Source: an uncultured Alistipes sp.
Lineage (GTDB): Bacteria > Bacteroidota > Bacteroidia > Bacteroidales > Rikenellaceae
Direction: 5' to 3'
Assembly (NCBI GenBank): GCA_937899895.1
Contig: CALBQR010000061.1
Coordinates: forward strand, 1-38,379
Length of the DNA: 38,379 nt
Below, one piece after another: positions 15,008-23,482 of this stretch. The position numbers and the translations under genes were made by a program. Position 1 is the stretch's first letter. The number at the start of each line of letters is the position of its first letter. Under the pieces are notes generated by a model, which saw only the letters and a list, made by a program, of their open reading frames with translations, did not search any database and was not told the origin of the DNA.

Positions 15008-16591
15008 ATGCAAAAATTAGTACAGAATAAGATATTCCTCTCGCTTATCTCCATTTTGCTGCTCTCGGCAGGGTGGTTGCGTATAACGGGCGTAGTGCTT
15101 GTGGTGGCTCTGGTGCCGCTGCTTTGGATCTCGGAACAATACTCCGCTTCGCGCCGCGACTTCTGGCGTATGGCGGGCTGGACAACCCTCGTGATGTTCC
15201 TCTGGACTATCGTAACCTGCTGGTGGATATGGAATTCGACCCCCGCAGGAGCTATCGCGGCGATCATCGTTACCGCCGTGCTCCCCTCGCTTGCCGTGCT
15301 CTTCTACCACTTTGTAAGCAAACGCGCTCCGCGATCGTTGGCATACTGCTCGCTCGTCGGCGCGTGGATCGCATTGGAGTACTTCTACCTTACGACCGAG
15401 GCTTCGTTCCCCTGGTTGGCGTTGGGTAACGGTTTTGCAAACGACATTTGGGCGGTGCAGTGGTACGAACTGACGGGCGTATTTGGCGGCTCGCTGTGGG
15501 TGCTTATCTGTAACATTCTCTTCTTCGAGGCTTTACGCTCGCGCTCGGTGCGCCGCGCAGTGGCAGGCGTGGTGGCCGTAGTGGTGCCGATGGTGGTGTC
15601 GGTGGCGATGTTGCTCGGCGCGGAAGAGTGCGACGAGAGGGTCAAAATCAGCGTCGTGCAACCCAATTTCTCGTGCTGGCCCATCGACCAAAAGTATGAC
15701 CTGCCCGACGAGGTGCAGGACTCGATCTTCCGCGCACTTGTGGAGCAGTGCCCCTCGGATAGTCGCTATGTGCTGATGCCCGAAACCGCGTTGGGTGCCA
15801 ATAGCGCGATCTGGGAGAATGATTGGTCGGCGGCGGCAATCGGCAATATTCGCGCGGTGCAGGCGACGCATCTGCCCGAAGGGTCGATCATTACGGGTGC
15901 AAGCACACTGCGTCTTTACCCCTTCGGTACGGCCGCTTCGGAGACGGCCCGCGTGCGTGGCACGATGCGTTACGATGTCTATAATACGGCGTTGGAGTTC
16001 GCTCCTCGCGATGAGTTCGATGTGCGCCATAAGATCAAATTGGTCGTGGGAGCTGAGAAGGTTCCCTATCCGCGACTGATGTCGCTCATTTCGGGTCTGA
16101 TTGTCGAGTTGGGCGGCTCTTCGGGGCAGCTCGGCGTCGATCCTGCACCCAAAAATTTCGGCTCGGAGGAGCTGCCAATCGGCGTGGCAATATGCTATGA
16201 GTCGGTCTATGGCGAGTTCTATTCGGAGTTTGTGCGTCGCGGTGCGAAGGTGATGTCGGTGATCACCAACGACGGCTGGTGGGGCAAGACAAACGGCCAC
16301 CGCCAACACTTCTCTTACTCGCGTCTGCGCGCCATCGAAACCCGCCGCAGCGTGGCTCGAAGTGCCAATACGGGCATTTCGGGATTTATTGATCCGCAGG
16401 GTCGCGTGATCTCGTCGATAGGTTGGGACGAGCGCGGCGTACTTACGGCCGAGGTGCCCGTCTGCACCCGCCTGACGCTCTACACGCGCTATGGCGATTA
16501 TGTGGCTCGTCTGTGCTGTTATCTGTTGTTACTCTGCACGTTATACTATATTGCCTATCGTGTTCGACGTCGCAATCACCTTGTCGATTAA
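15008..16591 (+). CDS. lnt: Apolipoprotein N-acyltransferase
   Basis: Adds the third acyl chain to the N-terminal cysteine of lipoproteins in the inner membrane. The 527-aa product has an N-terminal multi-span domain (about residues 5-205), a periplasmic nitrilase-like domain, and a C-terminal span (about 505-520). The catalytic triad of the nitrilase fold is visible: E259 (YVLMPETALG), K342 (VRHKIKLVVG) and C396 (GVAICYESVYGE). A family signature, 'VITNDGWWGKTNGHRQHFSY', follows. The lipoproteins PstS and the DUF4374 protein in this window are plausible substrates. It is 15 nt upstream of folC and probably shares its transcript. Confidence 0.93.
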   Translation: MQKLVQNKIFLSLISILLLSAGWLRITGVVLVVALVPLLWISEQYSASRRDFWRMAGWTTLVMFLWTIVTCWWIWNSTPAGAIAAIIVTAVLPSLAVLFYHFVSKRAPRSLAYCSLVGAWIALEYFYLTTEASFPWLALGNGFANDIWAVQWYELTGVFGGSLWVLICNILFFEALRSRSVRRAVAGVVAVVVPMVVSVAMLLGAEECDERVKISVVQPNFSCWPIDQKYDLPDEVQDSIFRALVEQCPSDSRYVLMPETALGANSAIWENDWSAAAIGNIRAVQATHLPEGSIITGASTLRLYPFGTAASETARVRGTMRYDVYNTALEFAPRDEFDVRHKIKLVVGAEKVPYPRLMSLISGLIVELGGSSGQLGVDPAPKNFGSEELPIGVAICYESVYGEFYSEFVRRGAKVMSVITNDGWWGKTNGHRQHFSYSRLRAIETRRSVARSANTGISGFIDPQGRVISSIGWDERGVLTAEVPVCTRLTLYTRYGDYVARLCCYLLLLCTLYYIAYRVRRRNHLVD

Positions 16592-16606
16592 AGCCCTTTT
16601 CAAACG

Positions 16607-17896
16607 ATGAACTACGCCCAAACACTCGACTATCTTTATTCGTCGTTGCGCTCGTTTCAAGATGCGGGTAGCGACGCCTATAAACCCGGCCTTGACCGCA
16701 TCGAGAACTTTATGACCTACCTCGGTCGCCCGCACCGCCACTATGCCACGATCCACGTCGCAGGCACCAACGGCAAGGGCTCGACCTCGCACCTGATCGC
16801 TTCGGTGTTGCAGTCGGCAGGCTTCCGCACGGGACTCTTCACCTCGCCCCATCTGCACGATTTCCGCGAGCGGATTCGCGTCGATGGCGCGCAAATTTCG
16901 GAGAGCGAGGTGGTCGAATTTGTCGAGATGCACCGCTCGGCGATGGAGCGCATCGGGCTGTCGTTTTTCGAGATGACTGCCGCAATGGCCTTCGACCATT
17001 TCAGTCGTGAGAGCGTTGAGGTGGCTGTTATCGAAACGGGGTTGGGAGGTCGCCTCGATGCCACGAACATCATCACTCCGATCACCTCGGTCATTACCAA
17101 TATCGGCCTGGATCACACCGACTTACTCGGCTCGACACTTGCCGAAATCGCCGTCGAGAAGGCGGGTATCATCAAACCCGAAGTGCCCGTTATCATTGGC
17201 GAACACAATGCCGAGACGGACCCGATTTTCGAGCGTGTGGCAGGCGAAAAAGGGGCGAATATCTACTTTGCCGAGGATCTGTTTGAACTTATTTCGGGCG
17301 AGAGCAATGAGCACGGAAGCCGTTTCTCGGTGCGCCGTGCAGGAGATGATCGCAAGTTCAACCTTGATCTCGATTTGGGTGGCGAGTATCAGCGTCGCAA
17401 TATCATCACCGCGCTCGGAGCGTTGGAGGTGCTGCACCGTCGTACGCCCGTGTCGATTTCGACCCGCGCACTGATTGAAGGTTGCCGTGGTGCAGCTGCC
17501 ACAACGGGGTTGCAGGGTCGTTGGCAAAGGCTTGGCGACCGACCGACGGTGCTGTGCGATACGGGCCACAATGCGCACGGCCTGCGATATGTGGCCGAGC
17601 AGTTGGAGGGGCTGAATTGCAATAAGTTATATATCGTATTGGGCGTTGTGCGCGAGAAGGATCTGGCGGCTGTCCTGCCGCTGTTGCCGCGCAAGGCTTA
17701 TTACATCTTCACGCAGGCGGCGATCTCGCGCGCGTTAGATGCCGAGGAGTTGGCTCGCGCCGCCTTTGCGGTCGGATTGCGTGGCGAGGTTGTGCGCGGA
17801 GTGCGCGAGGCTGTTGCCCACGCCCGCACGTTGGCCACCGATGACGACGCAATTTTCATCGGCGGCAGTACCTTCACCGTTGCCGAGGTCCTGTGA
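16607..17896 (+). CDS. folC: Folylpolyglutamate synthase / dihydrofolate synthase
   Basis: Mur-ligase-type enzyme that adds glutamate to dihydropteroate or folates using ATP. The 429-aa product has the P-loop 'IHVAGTNGKGSTSHLIASVL' (GTNGKGS at 53-59), 'GLFTSPHLHDFRERIRVDG', 'VAVIETGLGGRLDATNII', 'ITNIGLDHTDLLGSTLAEIA' followed by EKAGIIK, and the C-terminal domain with 'LCDTGHNAHGLRYVAEQLEG'. All are standard FolC motifs and the length is normal. It follows lnt by 15 nt and is closed by the hairpin at 17914-17952. Confidence 0.93.
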   Translation: MNYAQTLDYLYSSLRSFQDAGSDAYKPGLDRIENFMTYLGRPHRHYATIHVAGTNGKGSTSHLIASVLQSAGFRTGLFTSPHLHDFRERIRVDGAQISESEVVEFVEMHRSAMERIGLSFFEMTAAMAFDHFSRESVEVAVIETGLGGRLDATNIITPITSVITNIGLDHTDLLGSTLAEIAVEKAGIIKPEVPVIIGEHNAETDPIFERVAGEKGANIYFAEDLFELISGESNEHGSRFSVRRAGDDRKFNLDLDLGGEYQRRNIITALGALEVLHRRTPVSISTRALIEGCRGAAATTGLQGRWQRLGDRPTVLCDTGHNAHGLRYVAEQLEGLNCNKLYIVLGVVREKDLAAVLPLLPRKAYYIFTQAAISRALDAEELARAAFAVGLRGEVVRGVREAVAHARTLATDDDAIFIGGSTFTVAEVL

Positions 17897-17913
17897 GAAC
17901 TCAAAAAGCGACA

Positions 17914-17952
17914 TAAAAAAAGCCACGCTCTCCGATGGGGCGCGGCTTTTTT
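17914..17952. terminator. Bidirectional terminator between folC and tdk
   Basis: AAAAAAGCCACGC pairs with GCGCGGCTTTTTT with one A-C mismatch around a loop of about 12 nt. The A run and T run on the outer sides serve the two convergent genes. Confidence 0.85.
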
Positions 17953-17977
17953 CGGTTGATTATAGATTAGGCGAATC

Positions 17978-18547
17978 CTACTTCTCCTTGTAAAGTTCGC
18001 GGAAACAGTGGCGGCAGATAGGCTCGTAAGTATCTTTCTCGCCGAGCATTACGAGTTTATCGTCAGCCGTGAGGCGGTGCGAGTGGTGGGCCAAATTGCC
18101 ACAACGAACGCAGATTGCGTGCACCTTGGTAACATACTCCGCCGTCGCCATCAACGCAGGCATCGGACCAAACGGCACACCGCGATAGTCCATATCCAGA
18201 CCCGCTACGATCACACGCACACCGTTATCGGCCAGCTGGCGGCACACCTCGACCAGATTCTGATCGAAGAACTGCGCCTCGTCGATACCCACAACATCGA
18301 CATCGGCCGACATCAGCAGGATGTTACCCGACGAATCGACGGGCGTTGAACGAATGGCGTTGCTGTCGTGCGAAACGACATCCTCCTCCGAGTAGCGCAC
18401 ATCGAGTTTGGGTTTGAAGATTTCGACGCGCTGATTTGCGAATTTTGCGCGTTTGAGGCGACGAATCAACTCCTCGGTCTTGCCCGAAAACATCGATCCG
18501 CAGATCACCTCGATATAGCCTTTGCGGCTGGCATTTTCCAAAAACAT
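17978..18547 (-). CDS. tdk: Thymidine kinase (type II)
   Basis: Salvage enzyme that phosphorylates thymidine with ATP. The 189-aa product shows the P-loop 'EVICGSMFSGKTEELIRRLK' (residues 17-24), the catalytic glutamate E90 in 'VVGIDEAQFFD', the lasso region 'YRGVPFGPMPALMATAEYV', and a zinc site formed by C146, C149, C178 and C181 ('HAICVRCGN' and 'PICRHCF'). Length and motif order are typical. It is transcribed alone, from a promoter that faces the PIG-L gene, and converges on folC. Confidence 0.95.
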   Translation of the reverse strand: MFLENASRKGYIEVICGSMFSGKTEELIRRLKRAKFANQRVEIFKPKLDVRYSEEDVVSHDSNAIRSTPVDSSGNILLMSADVDVVGIDEAQFFDQNLVEVCRQLADNGVRVIVAGLDMDYRGVPFGPMPALMATAEYVTKVHAICVRCGNLAHHSHRLTADDKLVMLGEKDTYEPICRHCFRELYKEK

Positions 18548-18592
18548 AGGTGGTTATACTTTTTTAATTATTATCATAGCTTGAACTCCTCG

Positions 18593-18623
18593 CAAAATTA
18601 CCACAAAAAATCGGCTCGTGCAA
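18593..18623 (-). promoter_or_regulatory. Probable tdk promoter
   Basis: On the minus strand TTG (18623-18621), 20 nt, then TAATTTTG (18600-18593), the Bacteroidota -7 form. It lies about 46 nt before the tdk ATG. Confidence 0.55.
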
Positions 18624-18635
18624 TAGTGCTCGGAG

Positions 18636-18666
18636 TTTGATTTATGGAAAATATGTGATACATTTG
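18636..18666 (+). promoter_or_regulatory. Promoter of the PIG-L deacetylase gene
   Basis: TTTG (18636-18639), exactly 19 nt, then TACATTTG (18659-18666): an exact match to the Bacteroidota -33/-7 consensus, 29 nt before the ATG. It lies back to back with the tdk promoter. Confidence 0.75.
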
Positions 18667-18695
18667 TAGAAGTTGGAAAACAAAAAACTCAAACT

Positions 18696-19466
18696 ATGAA
18701 CCGACGCGAAATGTTGAAGGCGACCGGTACGCTGCTTGCCGGTGCGACCCTGTTTGGCGTGGAGGCACTTGCCGCCGAACCGACCGAAAACGAAAAGGCA
18801 ACCACAACCCCGAAAACGACCTCAAAACGTAAGGCCCTTGTGATTGGCGCGCACCCCGACGACCCTGAAAATGTGGGCGGTACGATGCTCTTGCTGCGCG
18901 AAGCGGGCTGGGACGTTGCGGCGGTCTATATGACTCGCGGCGAGGGTGGCATCACGGGTAAATCGGGCGACGAAACGGCTGCGATCCGCACCGAGGAGGC
19001 GATCACAGCGTGCCGGATTCTCGATGTGCGACCGATATTTATGACCCAAATCGATGGCAATACCGAGATCAACAAGGAGCGTTACGCCGAGATGCGCGAG
19101 GTGATTGCGGCCGAGAAACCCGATCTGGTGATTACCCATTGGCCTATCGACGGCCACCCCGACCATCGCGTCTGCTCGTTGCTGGTCTATGACGCTTGGC
19201 GCAGACTCGGATACAGCTTCGAGTTGTACTATTTCGAGACGATGACGGGCACACAGACTCAATATTTCCAGCCGACCGACTACGTCGATATCTCGCGCGT
19301 GGCGGAGCGTAAGCACGAGGCCTATTTTGCGCACGTGAGCCAGAATACGACCAAGTCGTTTGCACGTTATCACGACCGCGTCGAGAAGTTCCGCGGTATC
19401 GAATTCCGTTGCGAACGCGCCGAGGCATTTATCCACCTGCGCCGCAGCAATAGCGACATTTTCTAA
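18696..19466 (+). CDS. PIG-L family de-N-acetylase, exported
   Basis: Zinc-dependent hydrolase family that removes acetyl groups from N-acetylglucosamine-type sugars; the substrate here is unknown. The 256-aa product starts with a signal region, 'MNRREMLKATGTLLAGATLF' to AEA-like 'ALAAEP', with an RR-x-x-L-K pattern resembling a Tat signal. The metal motif 'VIGAHPDDPENVGGTM' (H53, D55, D56) and the second motif 'THWPIDGHPDHRV' (D152, H154, H157) are both complete. It is a single gene with its own near-consensus promoter and terminator. The Tat assignment is tentative, since the h-region is short and ordinary Sec export is possible. Confidence 0.88.
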   Translation: MNRREMLKATGTLLAGATLFGVEALAAEPTENEKATTTPKTTSKRKALVIGAHPDDPENVGGTMLLLREAGWDVAAVYMTRGEGGITGKSGDETAAIRTEEAITACRILDVRPIFMTQIDGNTEINKERYAEMREVIAAEKPDLVITHWPIDGHPDHRVCSLLVYDAWRRLGYSFELYYFETMTGTQTQYFQPTDYVDISRVAERKHEAYFAHVSQNTTKSFARYHDRVEKFRGIEFRCERAEAFIHLRRSNSDIF

Positions 19467-19485
19467 ACGCAAAATGCAAAATTAG

Positions 19486-19514
19486 GCCACGCCCCATTGG
19501 AGCGTGGCTTTTTT
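19486..19514 (+). terminator. Terminator after the PIG-L gene
   Basis: GCCACGC (19486-19492) and GCGTGGC (19502-19508) pair perfectly around a 9-nt loop, followed by TTTTTT. It lies 19 nt after the stop codon. Confidence 0.88.
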
Positions 19515-19619
19515 GTTTGCGCTTATTCATTAAATAAGAAAATAGGGGAAAATCGAAATTCTCGGAATTCCGTTATTATCTGCGGTTTGCGCGGAGTGTC
19601 GCTCGGACCTCGTCGATGG

Positions 19620-20666
19620 CTATTCGTAATAACTGATCTCGCGGAGGGTAATCCTCGTTGGGCGAAAAACGCCGTCGCGGGCGAAGAGTTCGATGCGCTT
19701 GATCCAATTGCCGTGCGCGTCGTATTCGTATTGATAATCAGCCGTATATACGCGACGTATGTTGTCGCCGTCGATCTGATAGCTGCGATATTTTATGCAG
19801 TTATTCCACTCGTCATACTCTCGCTCAACGACCATTTCGTTCTTATACTTTTTGCCGTTGGTGAGGGTGCGAATATTAATGCAGTTGCCACGCTGGTCGT
19901 AGCGGTAGAGCTTAACGATATGAGAGTATGACTCACCCGATGAAACCATTATGTATCCGTCGCGATTTGGGCGAATCTTGGGGATCGAACTCATTTTCAC
20001 GAGGTTGCCTTGCGCGTCATAGCCCATTTTTACAACCTTTTTAATCTCGCCGTTGTGGTTGTAATGCACCTCACGAACGCAGTGCCCGTCAGCATTGTAT
20101 TTGTAGCGCGTTTGAGGGTTGGGCTCCATATCCTTGCGCGTTTGGGGAGCCCTGCTACGATGTTGATACTTGACCTTTTGGCTCTTGCGGTTATATTTGT
20201 ACGCCTCATATCTGATCTTGCGACCATCGGCGCGCAGGTCGTAACTTTGAGCGAGCAACCCGCGATCATCATACTTGAAAATATTCGTGTGCGAGTATCT
20301 CGCCGAATCCTCATAACTGATTACGCGACGCTCGAAGCAGTTGCCACGCTGATCATATTTATAATAGATGTCGTTCGCCTTCGGAGCGATCCTGATCGTT
20401 GATCTGTGGGGTCTTTGGAAAAACTCCTCCCACTCTACATTGCCCTCGCGGTTGAAGTGGTAGATCGTGGGTGCGGGTTGATATTGGCTCGTGTCGGGCG
20501 CGAGTTTGCCATTGACCTCAACGACCGAAGCCGAATATGCTTTAATCATTTTCACATTCCCACGCAATGGGTAGTGTTCGTAGCCATAACGCATCGTGGC
20601 TGGCTCTTGGGCTGTGGCTGCGGCAAATGCCAAAATCCACAAAATCGAAAGTGTCAGTCGTTTCAT
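19620..20666 (-). CDS. Secreted protein with YD (RHS-like) repeats, function unknown
   Basis: From the ATG at 20666 (MKRLTLSILWILAFAAATAQ) it is 348 aa with a clear Sec signal peptide. The mature part is made of about seven YD-type repeats: YHFNREGNVEWEEF, YYKYDQRGNCFERRVISY, FKYDDRGLLAQSYD, YKYNADGHCVREVHY, MGYDAQGNLVKMS, LYRYDQRGNCINIR, REYDEWNNCIKYRSY and YEYDAHGNWIKRI. RHS/YD repeats form a beta-strand cocoon in large toxins and teneurins; here there is no toxin domain, no RHS core motif and no immunity gene, so a small secreted or surface protein is likelier. The frame is open four codons further up (20678). It is a single gene convergent with PIG-L. Confidence 0.75.
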   Translation of the reverse strand: MKRLTLSILWILAFAAATAQEPATMRYGYEHYPLRGNVKMIKAYSASVVEVNGKLAPDTSQYQPAPTIYHFNREGNVEWEEFFQRPHRSTIRIAPKANDIYYKYDQRGNCFERRVISYEDSARYSHTNIFKYDDRGLLAQSYDLRADGRKIRYEAYKYNRKSQKVKYQHRSRAPQTRKDMEPNPQTRYKYNADGHCVREVHYNHNGEIKKVVKMGYDAQGNLVKMSSIPKIRPNRDGYIMVSSGESYSHIVKLYRYDQRGNCINIRTLTNGKKYKNEMVVEREYDEWNNCIKYRSYQIDGDNIRRVYTADYQYEYDAHGNWIKRIELFARDGVFRPTRITLREISYYE

Positions 20667-20692
20667 TTTTAGGTGCATTTGTGGTTATATCG

Positions 20693-20724
20693 CAAATATA
20701 TAAAAAAAAGATCATAATTCACAA
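20693..20724 (-). promoter_or_regulatory. Possible promoter of the YD-repeat gene
   Basis: On the minus strand CTTG/TTG (around 20724-20722), 21 nt, then TATATTTG (20700-20693), which fits TAnnTTTG. The -7 box lies 26 nt before the ATG at 20666. Confidence 0.45.
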
Positions 20725-20863
20725 GCCAATATAGGCTGATCTCTCCATCTTTTGCCACTACGCATAGTATATACGTGGGGCAGGCGGGTTTTGGTCGCAG
20801 GCAAGGCTGAGTGATGAAATCTGCGTTTTCGCCAAAGCGATTTTGAAATTCAAAGCCCGATAT

Positions 20864-20894
20864 TTTGCAAGAACGAGAATTATTGGTATCTTTG
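20864..20894 (+). promoter_or_regulatory. purD promoter
   Basis: TTTG (20864-20867), exactly 19 nt, then TATCTTTG (20887-20894) matches the Bacteroidota consensus, 23 nt before the purD ATG. The short leader leaves no room for a purine riboswitch. Confidence 0.75.
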
Positions 20895-20917
20895 TCCAAA
20901 CGGAGAAATTCAAAACT

Positions 20918-22228
20918 ATGAAATTGCCACAAAAAGTCAATGTCTTGCTGCTCGGATCGGGTGGCCGCGAACACGCATTTGCTCACAGCATTGCACGTAG
21001 TCCCCGCACAGCAAATCTTTATATCGCACCGGGTAATGCCGGCACTGCACTCGAAGGAACGAATGTCGATCTGTCGCCGACCGATTTCGGTACGGTCAAG
21101 CAGTTCGTGCTGCGCAACAATATCAACCTTGTGGTTGTTGGTCCGGAGGATCCGCTGGTGCACGGTGTGGTCGATTTCTTCCACAGCGATAGCGAGATTT
21201 ATCACGTTCCCGTGATTGGCCCTTCGGGCGAAGGTGCCCGTTTGGAGGGTAGCAAGGAGTATGCAAAGGCATTTATGATGCGCCACAATGTCCCCACCGC
21301 CGCTTACCGTTCATTCGGCAAGGGCGAAGTTGAGGAGGCTGTCGAGTTCCTGCGCACGCTGCGTCCCCCCTATGTGTTGAAGGCTGACGGCCTGGCAGCA
21401 GGTAAGGGTGTGGTTATTCTCGATGAGTTGGAGGAGGCTCGCCGCGAGTTGGAGCAGATGTTCGACGGCAAGTTCGGCAAGGCGGGTGCTCGTGTGGTGA
21501 TTGAGGAATATTTGAGTGGCATAGAGTGTTCGGTATTTGTTGCTACCGATGGCAAAAATTATAAGATCCTGCCCGTTGCGAAGGATTACAAGCGCATCGG
21601 CGAGGGCGATACAGGTCTGAATACGGGCGGTATGGGTGCCGTTTCGCCCGTTCCGTTTGCCGACGAGGAGTTTATGCGCAAGGTCGAGGAGCGCATCGTG
21701 CGTCCGACCGTTGCAGGCTTGGCGGCAGATAAGATCGACTATCACGGCTTTATCTTCATCGGTTTGATGAACTGCGGCGGCGACCCCTATGTGATTGAGT
21801 ATAACGTACGTATGGGCGACCCCGAAACCGAGGTGGTGCTGCCCCGTATCGAGAGCGATATTATGGAGCTGTTCGAGGGGATCGCCTTCGGTCAGCTCGA
21901 CGATTGCGATCTGCGCATCGACCCGCGCACGGCCGTTACGGTTGTCTGCGTGTCGGGTGGCTACCCCGAAGCCTACGAGAAAGGTAAGGAGATCAGCGGT
22001 CTGGACGTTCCGACGCCCGAAGGCACGAAGATCTATCACGCAGGTACGGCAGCGAAGGCGGGCAAGACGCTCACTTCGGGCGGTCGCGTGTTGGCAGTAA
22101 CCTCACTTGCCGAGGATATTCCGTCGGCATTGGCGAAGAGCTACGGCGCAATCGAGCAGATCAATTACGAGGGCAAGTATTGCCGTCGCGACATTGGTCA
22201 GGATGTGATGCGCTACGGGAAGGAGTAG
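20918..22228 (+). CDS. purD: Phosphoribosylamine-glycine ligase
   Basis: ATP-grasp enzyme for the second step of purine synthesis, joining glycine to phosphoribosylamine to make GAR. From the ATG at 20918 it is 436 aa (usual about 425). Motifs: 'VNVLLLGSGGREHAFAHSIA' at the N-terminus, 'VVGPEDPLVHGVVDFF', 'PYVLKADGLAAGKGVVILDE' (ATP-grasp glycine loop), 'VVIEEYLSGIECSVFVATDG', 'NTGGMGAVSPVPF', and 'VIEYNVRMGDPETEVVLPRI' (metal ligands). An in-frame TTG at 20843 gives a 25-residue extension, but it overlaps the promoter and should not be used. It is a single gene under its own promoter. Confidence 0.94.
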   Translation: MKLPQKVNVLLLGSGGREHAFAHSIARSPRTANLYIAPGNAGTALEGTNVDLSPTDFGTVKQFVLRNNINLVVVGPEDPLVHGVVDFFHSDSEIYHVPVIGPSGEGARLEGSKEYAKAFMMRHNVPTAAYRSFGKGEVEEAVEFLRTLRPPYVLKADGLAAGKGVVILDELEEARRELEQMFDGKFGKAGARVVIEEYLSGIECSVFVATDGKNYKILPVAKDYKRIGEGDTGLNTGGMGAVSPVPFADEEFMRKVEERIVRPTVAGLAADKIDYHGFIFIGLMNCGGDPYVIEYNVRMGDPETEVVLPRIESDIMELFEGIAFGQLDDCDLRIDPRTAVTVVCVSGGYPEAYEKGKEISGLDVPTPEGTKIYHAGTAAKAGKTLTSGGRVLAVTSLAEDIPSALAKSYGAIEQINYEGKYCRRDIGQDVMRYGKE

Positions 22229-22277
22229 CCCCGCGTGGTGTGAGATTTAGGCGGTTCGTTAGTTGCTTCGAGGTAAC

Positions 22278-22416
22278 GGGCGGACCGCTTTTTTTGGCAA
22301 GGTGCTTTTTGAAGAGAGTTTTTTCGCCGACCGACCACTCGTGGGGCGGAGAACTTTTTGGGGCGGAGAGCTTTTTTTGGGGCAGGCCGCTTTTTGAGGG
22401 CGGAGAACTTTTTTTG
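22278..22416. repeat. Degenerate G-rich/T-tract repeats between purD and a membrane protein gene
   Basis: Four consecutive units of 17-19 bp share the form GGGGCGGAGAACTTTTT (22343-22359, 22360-22378, 22379-22397 and 22398-22416). At least two more diverged units lie upstream (22278-22312, such as GGGCGGACCGCTTTTTTT). No convincing ORF covers them. Confidence 0.7.
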
Positions 22417-22442
22417 ATTACAGAAGCAAGGAAAAGAGAAGC

Positions 22443-23426
22443 GTGAGCAATAAAATAAACATAACGGGACAGCCGCTGCTGCTGACATTGGCCACCTCGC
22501 TTGTGCTGACGGTGTTGGGGCTGATGTTCCGCCTGCCATCGGCAGGCGAACTGCCCGCCTTGTCGGTCGAAACGCCTCTGGGCGAGCTTCTTGCTGCTTT
22601 TCAGAGGGCACATCGTGGCTGGTCGGTTGTGGCGGTCTTTATGACGGCAATCTCGTCGGCATATCTGGTTACGCGCTCGTCGGTGCGCTATGAACTTTAT
22701 GGCGTGCGCTCGTTTATCGCAATGGTGATGTTCTCGCTCTGTTCGTGCTGTCTGTTCGGTTGCGAGGAGTGGCTGCGCAGTTGGGCCGCGATGCTTGCTC
22801 TGCTACTTGCCTGCCGCAATTTCGAGGCGGGATTCAAACGTAGCTACGCCTTTGGTGCAACCTTCCGAGGAGCCTTCTTCCTCGGCCTTGTGCCGCTGAT
22901 CTATGCCCCCGCCGCAACGGTTATGCTCGCCCTGCCCGCCATTATATTCCTCTTTCGTCGCCCTGCACGTGAGGTGGCTGTGGCAGTTGTCGGTATCTGC
23001 CTGCCCGTGTTGATGACCTCGTATATCTGGTGGGGTATGGGCTACGACTTCGGCTACGTGGTCGAGCGAATGATCGCCGCCGCCACAACCGAGTCGGGAT
23101 ATACCCTCTTCGGCGGCGCGCAACTGCTTGATCTGCTGGCAATGGGCGCAGTGCTCTTTGTGGTGCTGATGTCGCTCGGAGTCTATCTGATCGAGCTGGG
23201 CGCATTGAAATTCAAGTCGCGCCGCATACATATATTCTATGTTCTGCTGGCCCTGCTGATCCTCGCCTCGTCGTTGGCCCAAGGGTCGGACTGCTGCACG
23301 TGGCTGCTGCTGTCATTGCCCCTTTCAGTGTCGATGCCACTGCTCTTTGTACGTGCCGAGGGCCGTTTCTCGATGGTTGTCTATCTCGCGCTGGTGGGCC
23401 TTACGGTGATGTCGCTTGTTGGATAA
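22443..23426 (+). CDS. Multi-pass membrane protein of unknown function
   Basis: This 327-aa product starts at GTG (22443), with an A/G-rich tract (GGAAAAGAGAAGC) just before it. It holds about nine hydrophobic segments, beginning with 'PLLLTLATSLVLTVLGLMF' and ending with 'MVVYLALVGLTVMSLVG'. Short loops carry Arg (FRRPAREV, KFKSRRIH). The overall look is that of DUF6427-like Bacteroidota membrane proteins, but I cannot confirm a family. It lies between purD and tRNA-Leu in the same direction, separated from purD by the G/T-rich repeats. The tRNA promoter begins 12 nt after its stop. Confidence 0.75.
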   Translation: MSNKINITGQPLLLTLATSLVLTVLGLMFRLPSAGELPALSVETPLGELLAAFQRAHRGWSVVAVFMTAISSAYLVTRSSVRYELYGVRSFIAMVMFSLCSCCLFGCEEWLRSWAAMLALLLACRNFEAGFKRSYAFGATFRGAFFLGLVPLIYAPAATVMLALPAIIFLFRRPAREVAVAVVGICLPVLMTSYIWWGMGYDFGYVVERMIAAATTESGYTLFGGAQLLDLLAMGAVLFVVLMSLGVYLIELGALKFKSRRIHIFYVLLALLILASSLAQGSDCCTWLLLSLPLSVSMPLLFVRAEGRFSMVVYLALVGLTVMSLVG

Positions 23427-23437
23427 ATCGCCCGCAG

Positions 23438-23469
23438 TTTGAAGATTCAAAAAATAATTTATACCTTTG
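23438..23469 (+). promoter_or_regulatory. tRNA-Leu promoter
   Basis: TTTG (23438-23441), 20 nt, then TACCTTTG (23462-23469), a near-ideal Bacteroidota promoter ending 13 nt before the mature tRNA 5' end. Confidence 0.7.
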
Positions 23470-23482
23470 CACACGCAACCAA

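Noticed and set aside
14973..15020. 15-codon leader frame (MSDKLSNKSSKRCKN) overlapping the lnt start
   Set aside because: It is close to the promoter and could be translated, but there is no conserved or attenuator-like feature.
20843..20917. N-terminal extension of purD from a TTG
   Set aside because: It overlaps the consensus promoter, and family sequence begins after the ATG at 20918.
20895..20917. Purine riboswitch before purD
   Set aside because: The promoter leaves a leader of only about 20 nt.
22161..22613. Minus-strand frames rich in K, S and P
   Set aside because: They are translations of the G/T-rich repeats and overlap the ends of purD and the membrane protein; no start signal or family.
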